From: Vespula vulgaris | Lineage: Eukaryota; Arthropoda; Insecta; Hymenoptera; Vespidae | Assembly: GCF_905475345.1 (NCBI RefSeq) | Contig: NC_066595.1 | Coordinates: forward strand, 368,501-432,500 | Direction of reading: 5' to 3' | DNA: 64,000 bases | Shown: one piece after another, positions 62,692 to 64,000 of the stretch | How positions within the stretch are numbered: position 1 is the first letter of the stretch | Layout: each line of letters begins with the position of its first letter | Notes under the pieces: generated by a model | Database searches by the model: none | What the model was told of the DNA's origin: nothing | The model's input: only the letters and a program-made list of their open reading frames with translations | Translations under genes and position numbers: made by a program

Positions 62692-64000
62692 TTCTGCCTG
62701 CCTTCCCTGTCGCTCTCGAGCGGATTCCAAACTTCTTCCTTTGCCAAAACGTCCCACTTCGTCTCCATCCACCCACACTAACTTCTTAAGAGGTCTTCTT
62801 CGAATCTTCGAGGAACGAGAAGGTCGGTGTCTTTCTACCCAAATTGGTCGACGGCTATGAATTTATTCGCGCGTAAAAATCCACGTTAGCGCACTTTTCG
62901 CACCTTCCTTAAGTGACCCTAAAGGGCCGACGAGTTAGTTCGCTCGAAAACCCAGGTCGTAGAATCTTGTGATATCATCGTTGATATTCCTTCGACTTTC
63001 GTTTAACCATTTGTAACGTTTCGTTAGGGACTTTAGATTTTTGATATTTCAATCATCGCTATCGCATTCGCAAGCATCTCGATTAATTTTGCATTCCCGT
63101 AGAGTACCGCGTAGAAAGTTTCATCGCGTAGCTTTCTCAGCCTAATGAAATAAAAGCGTAGGCGTTTCGAATGATCAAAGTAATTCTAAGAGAGACTTTT
63201 TAGATGGAAAGGAGGAGGAAGGTCGAACACCTTGCGTAGAGTTACGGTGTCGCGGACAAATGTTGGAATATCCATCACCTCGAGAAACGCGTCGGTACGC
63301 AACGGTGAACCTAATTAATTTCGACGGAGATTAATATCCAGAAATTGCTGGGAGGAAGTTCAGGGGAGAAATCGGACGACGAGCATCCGTGCACGATATT
63401 GGAAGGTGGCAAGGACAGGTAGCCCTTTCGTTGCGCGTCCCTTTCTCGTATCGGTAACGCTTCTTGTTCTTCTTTCTTTTTTTCCATTTTTTTTTTATTT
63501 CAAATTAGTTAAACAGATGGCGATCGACGGGTAATTTTTACGTAATTTTTATTTCAAAAAGAACTGCTTAGGTCGACTTCTCTTTGTCAGTCGAAATACA
63601 TCGAATTATCCCGATGTCTTCGTCGTCACGTCCAAATCGTAGTTTCACACGTTTGATTCCCTGACTCGCTCGCAGACCACCCACCAATGTCTCTCTCAGC
63701 GGCGCCACACCTCGCATAATAGCGCACGGCGAATCAGTCGGGTTTGTTGATTACCAGCTGATGACTGGTTAGCATAATGATCGGTAACCATTGGAAGGTC
63801 GCGACACGACCCTTTCCCGAGCACGTTTCCGTTTTTTCTTTTCTTCGTTTTATATCTTTTTTTTTTTTGTTCTTTATTTCGGACCAACATTCGTTTTTTT
63901 TTCCTTCGACACATAAGGGTGTCTCGGATAATCGAGATTAGTTTTGCTCGTGCTATCGCCAAGACTAGTGCGTGTATCCGAAAAAGGAGTGGCGTTTCTG

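Larger units (their letters stand above)
58370..64000. other. Gene-poor sequence downstream of the escargot-like gene
   Basis: No credible coding exon was seen. There is a CA microsatellite at 60.3 kb and a complex island at about 62.34-62.63 kb carrying an E-box inverted repeat. T-rich runs occur near 63.5 and 63.85 kb. Confidence 0.5.

Noticed and set aside
1..64000. General enrichment of CAGGTG/CACCTG across the window
   Set aside because: A rough hand count is at or below the roughly 30 sites expected by chance; only special arrangements were reported.

Overview
The window looks like insect nuclear DNA, most likely from a hymenopteran (ant or bee). Three things suggest this: one clear insect Snail/Escargot-type zinc-finger gene; a CpG-rich, undepleted background full of TCGA and CGCG words; and a very high density of (GA)n/(TC)n microsatellites in long gene-poor DNA. 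The genus cannot be read from the sequence. No bacterial operons, CRISPR arrays, rRNA genes, or tRNA genes were seen.

The one secure gene is an escargot/Snail-family repressor on the plus strand. Its core promoter is near 54.39-54.54 kb, its coding region is 54959-56776 with one 174-nt intron, and its 3' UTR runs to about 57.83-58.37 kb. The spliced protein is 547 residues. In order it carries an N-terminal SNAG-type motif, a CPLKKRPV motif, two PEDLS CtBP-binding motifs, a Gln/His-rich tract, and five C2H2-type fingers. The promoter has three inverted CCAAT boxes exactly 32 bp apart, two abutting Snail-type E-boxes and a TATA box. The leader holds a 54-codon uORF that ends one base before the SNAG start codon. 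The 3' UTR has two Pumilio-type sites.

The other roughly 62 kb is gene-poor. It mixes microsatellites with islands of more complex, E-box-bearing sequence that could be distal enhancers or lncRNA exons. The best unrecognised coding signals are a minus-strand terminal exon at 40221-40558 (111 codons after a splice acceptor, with a downstream poly(A) signal), a coding-like island at 25.73-26.49 kb with open frames on both strands, and a 44-codon ORF with an ideal Kozak context at 18258. Many other long ORFs seem to be by-products of the stop-poor CpG-rich and GA/TC-repeat composition and are not annotated as genes.

On function, the only supported unit is the Snail-family repressor with its own promoter and UTR controls. 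The surrounding desert is what one expects around a developmental regulator, but regulatory roles for particular segments are inference.
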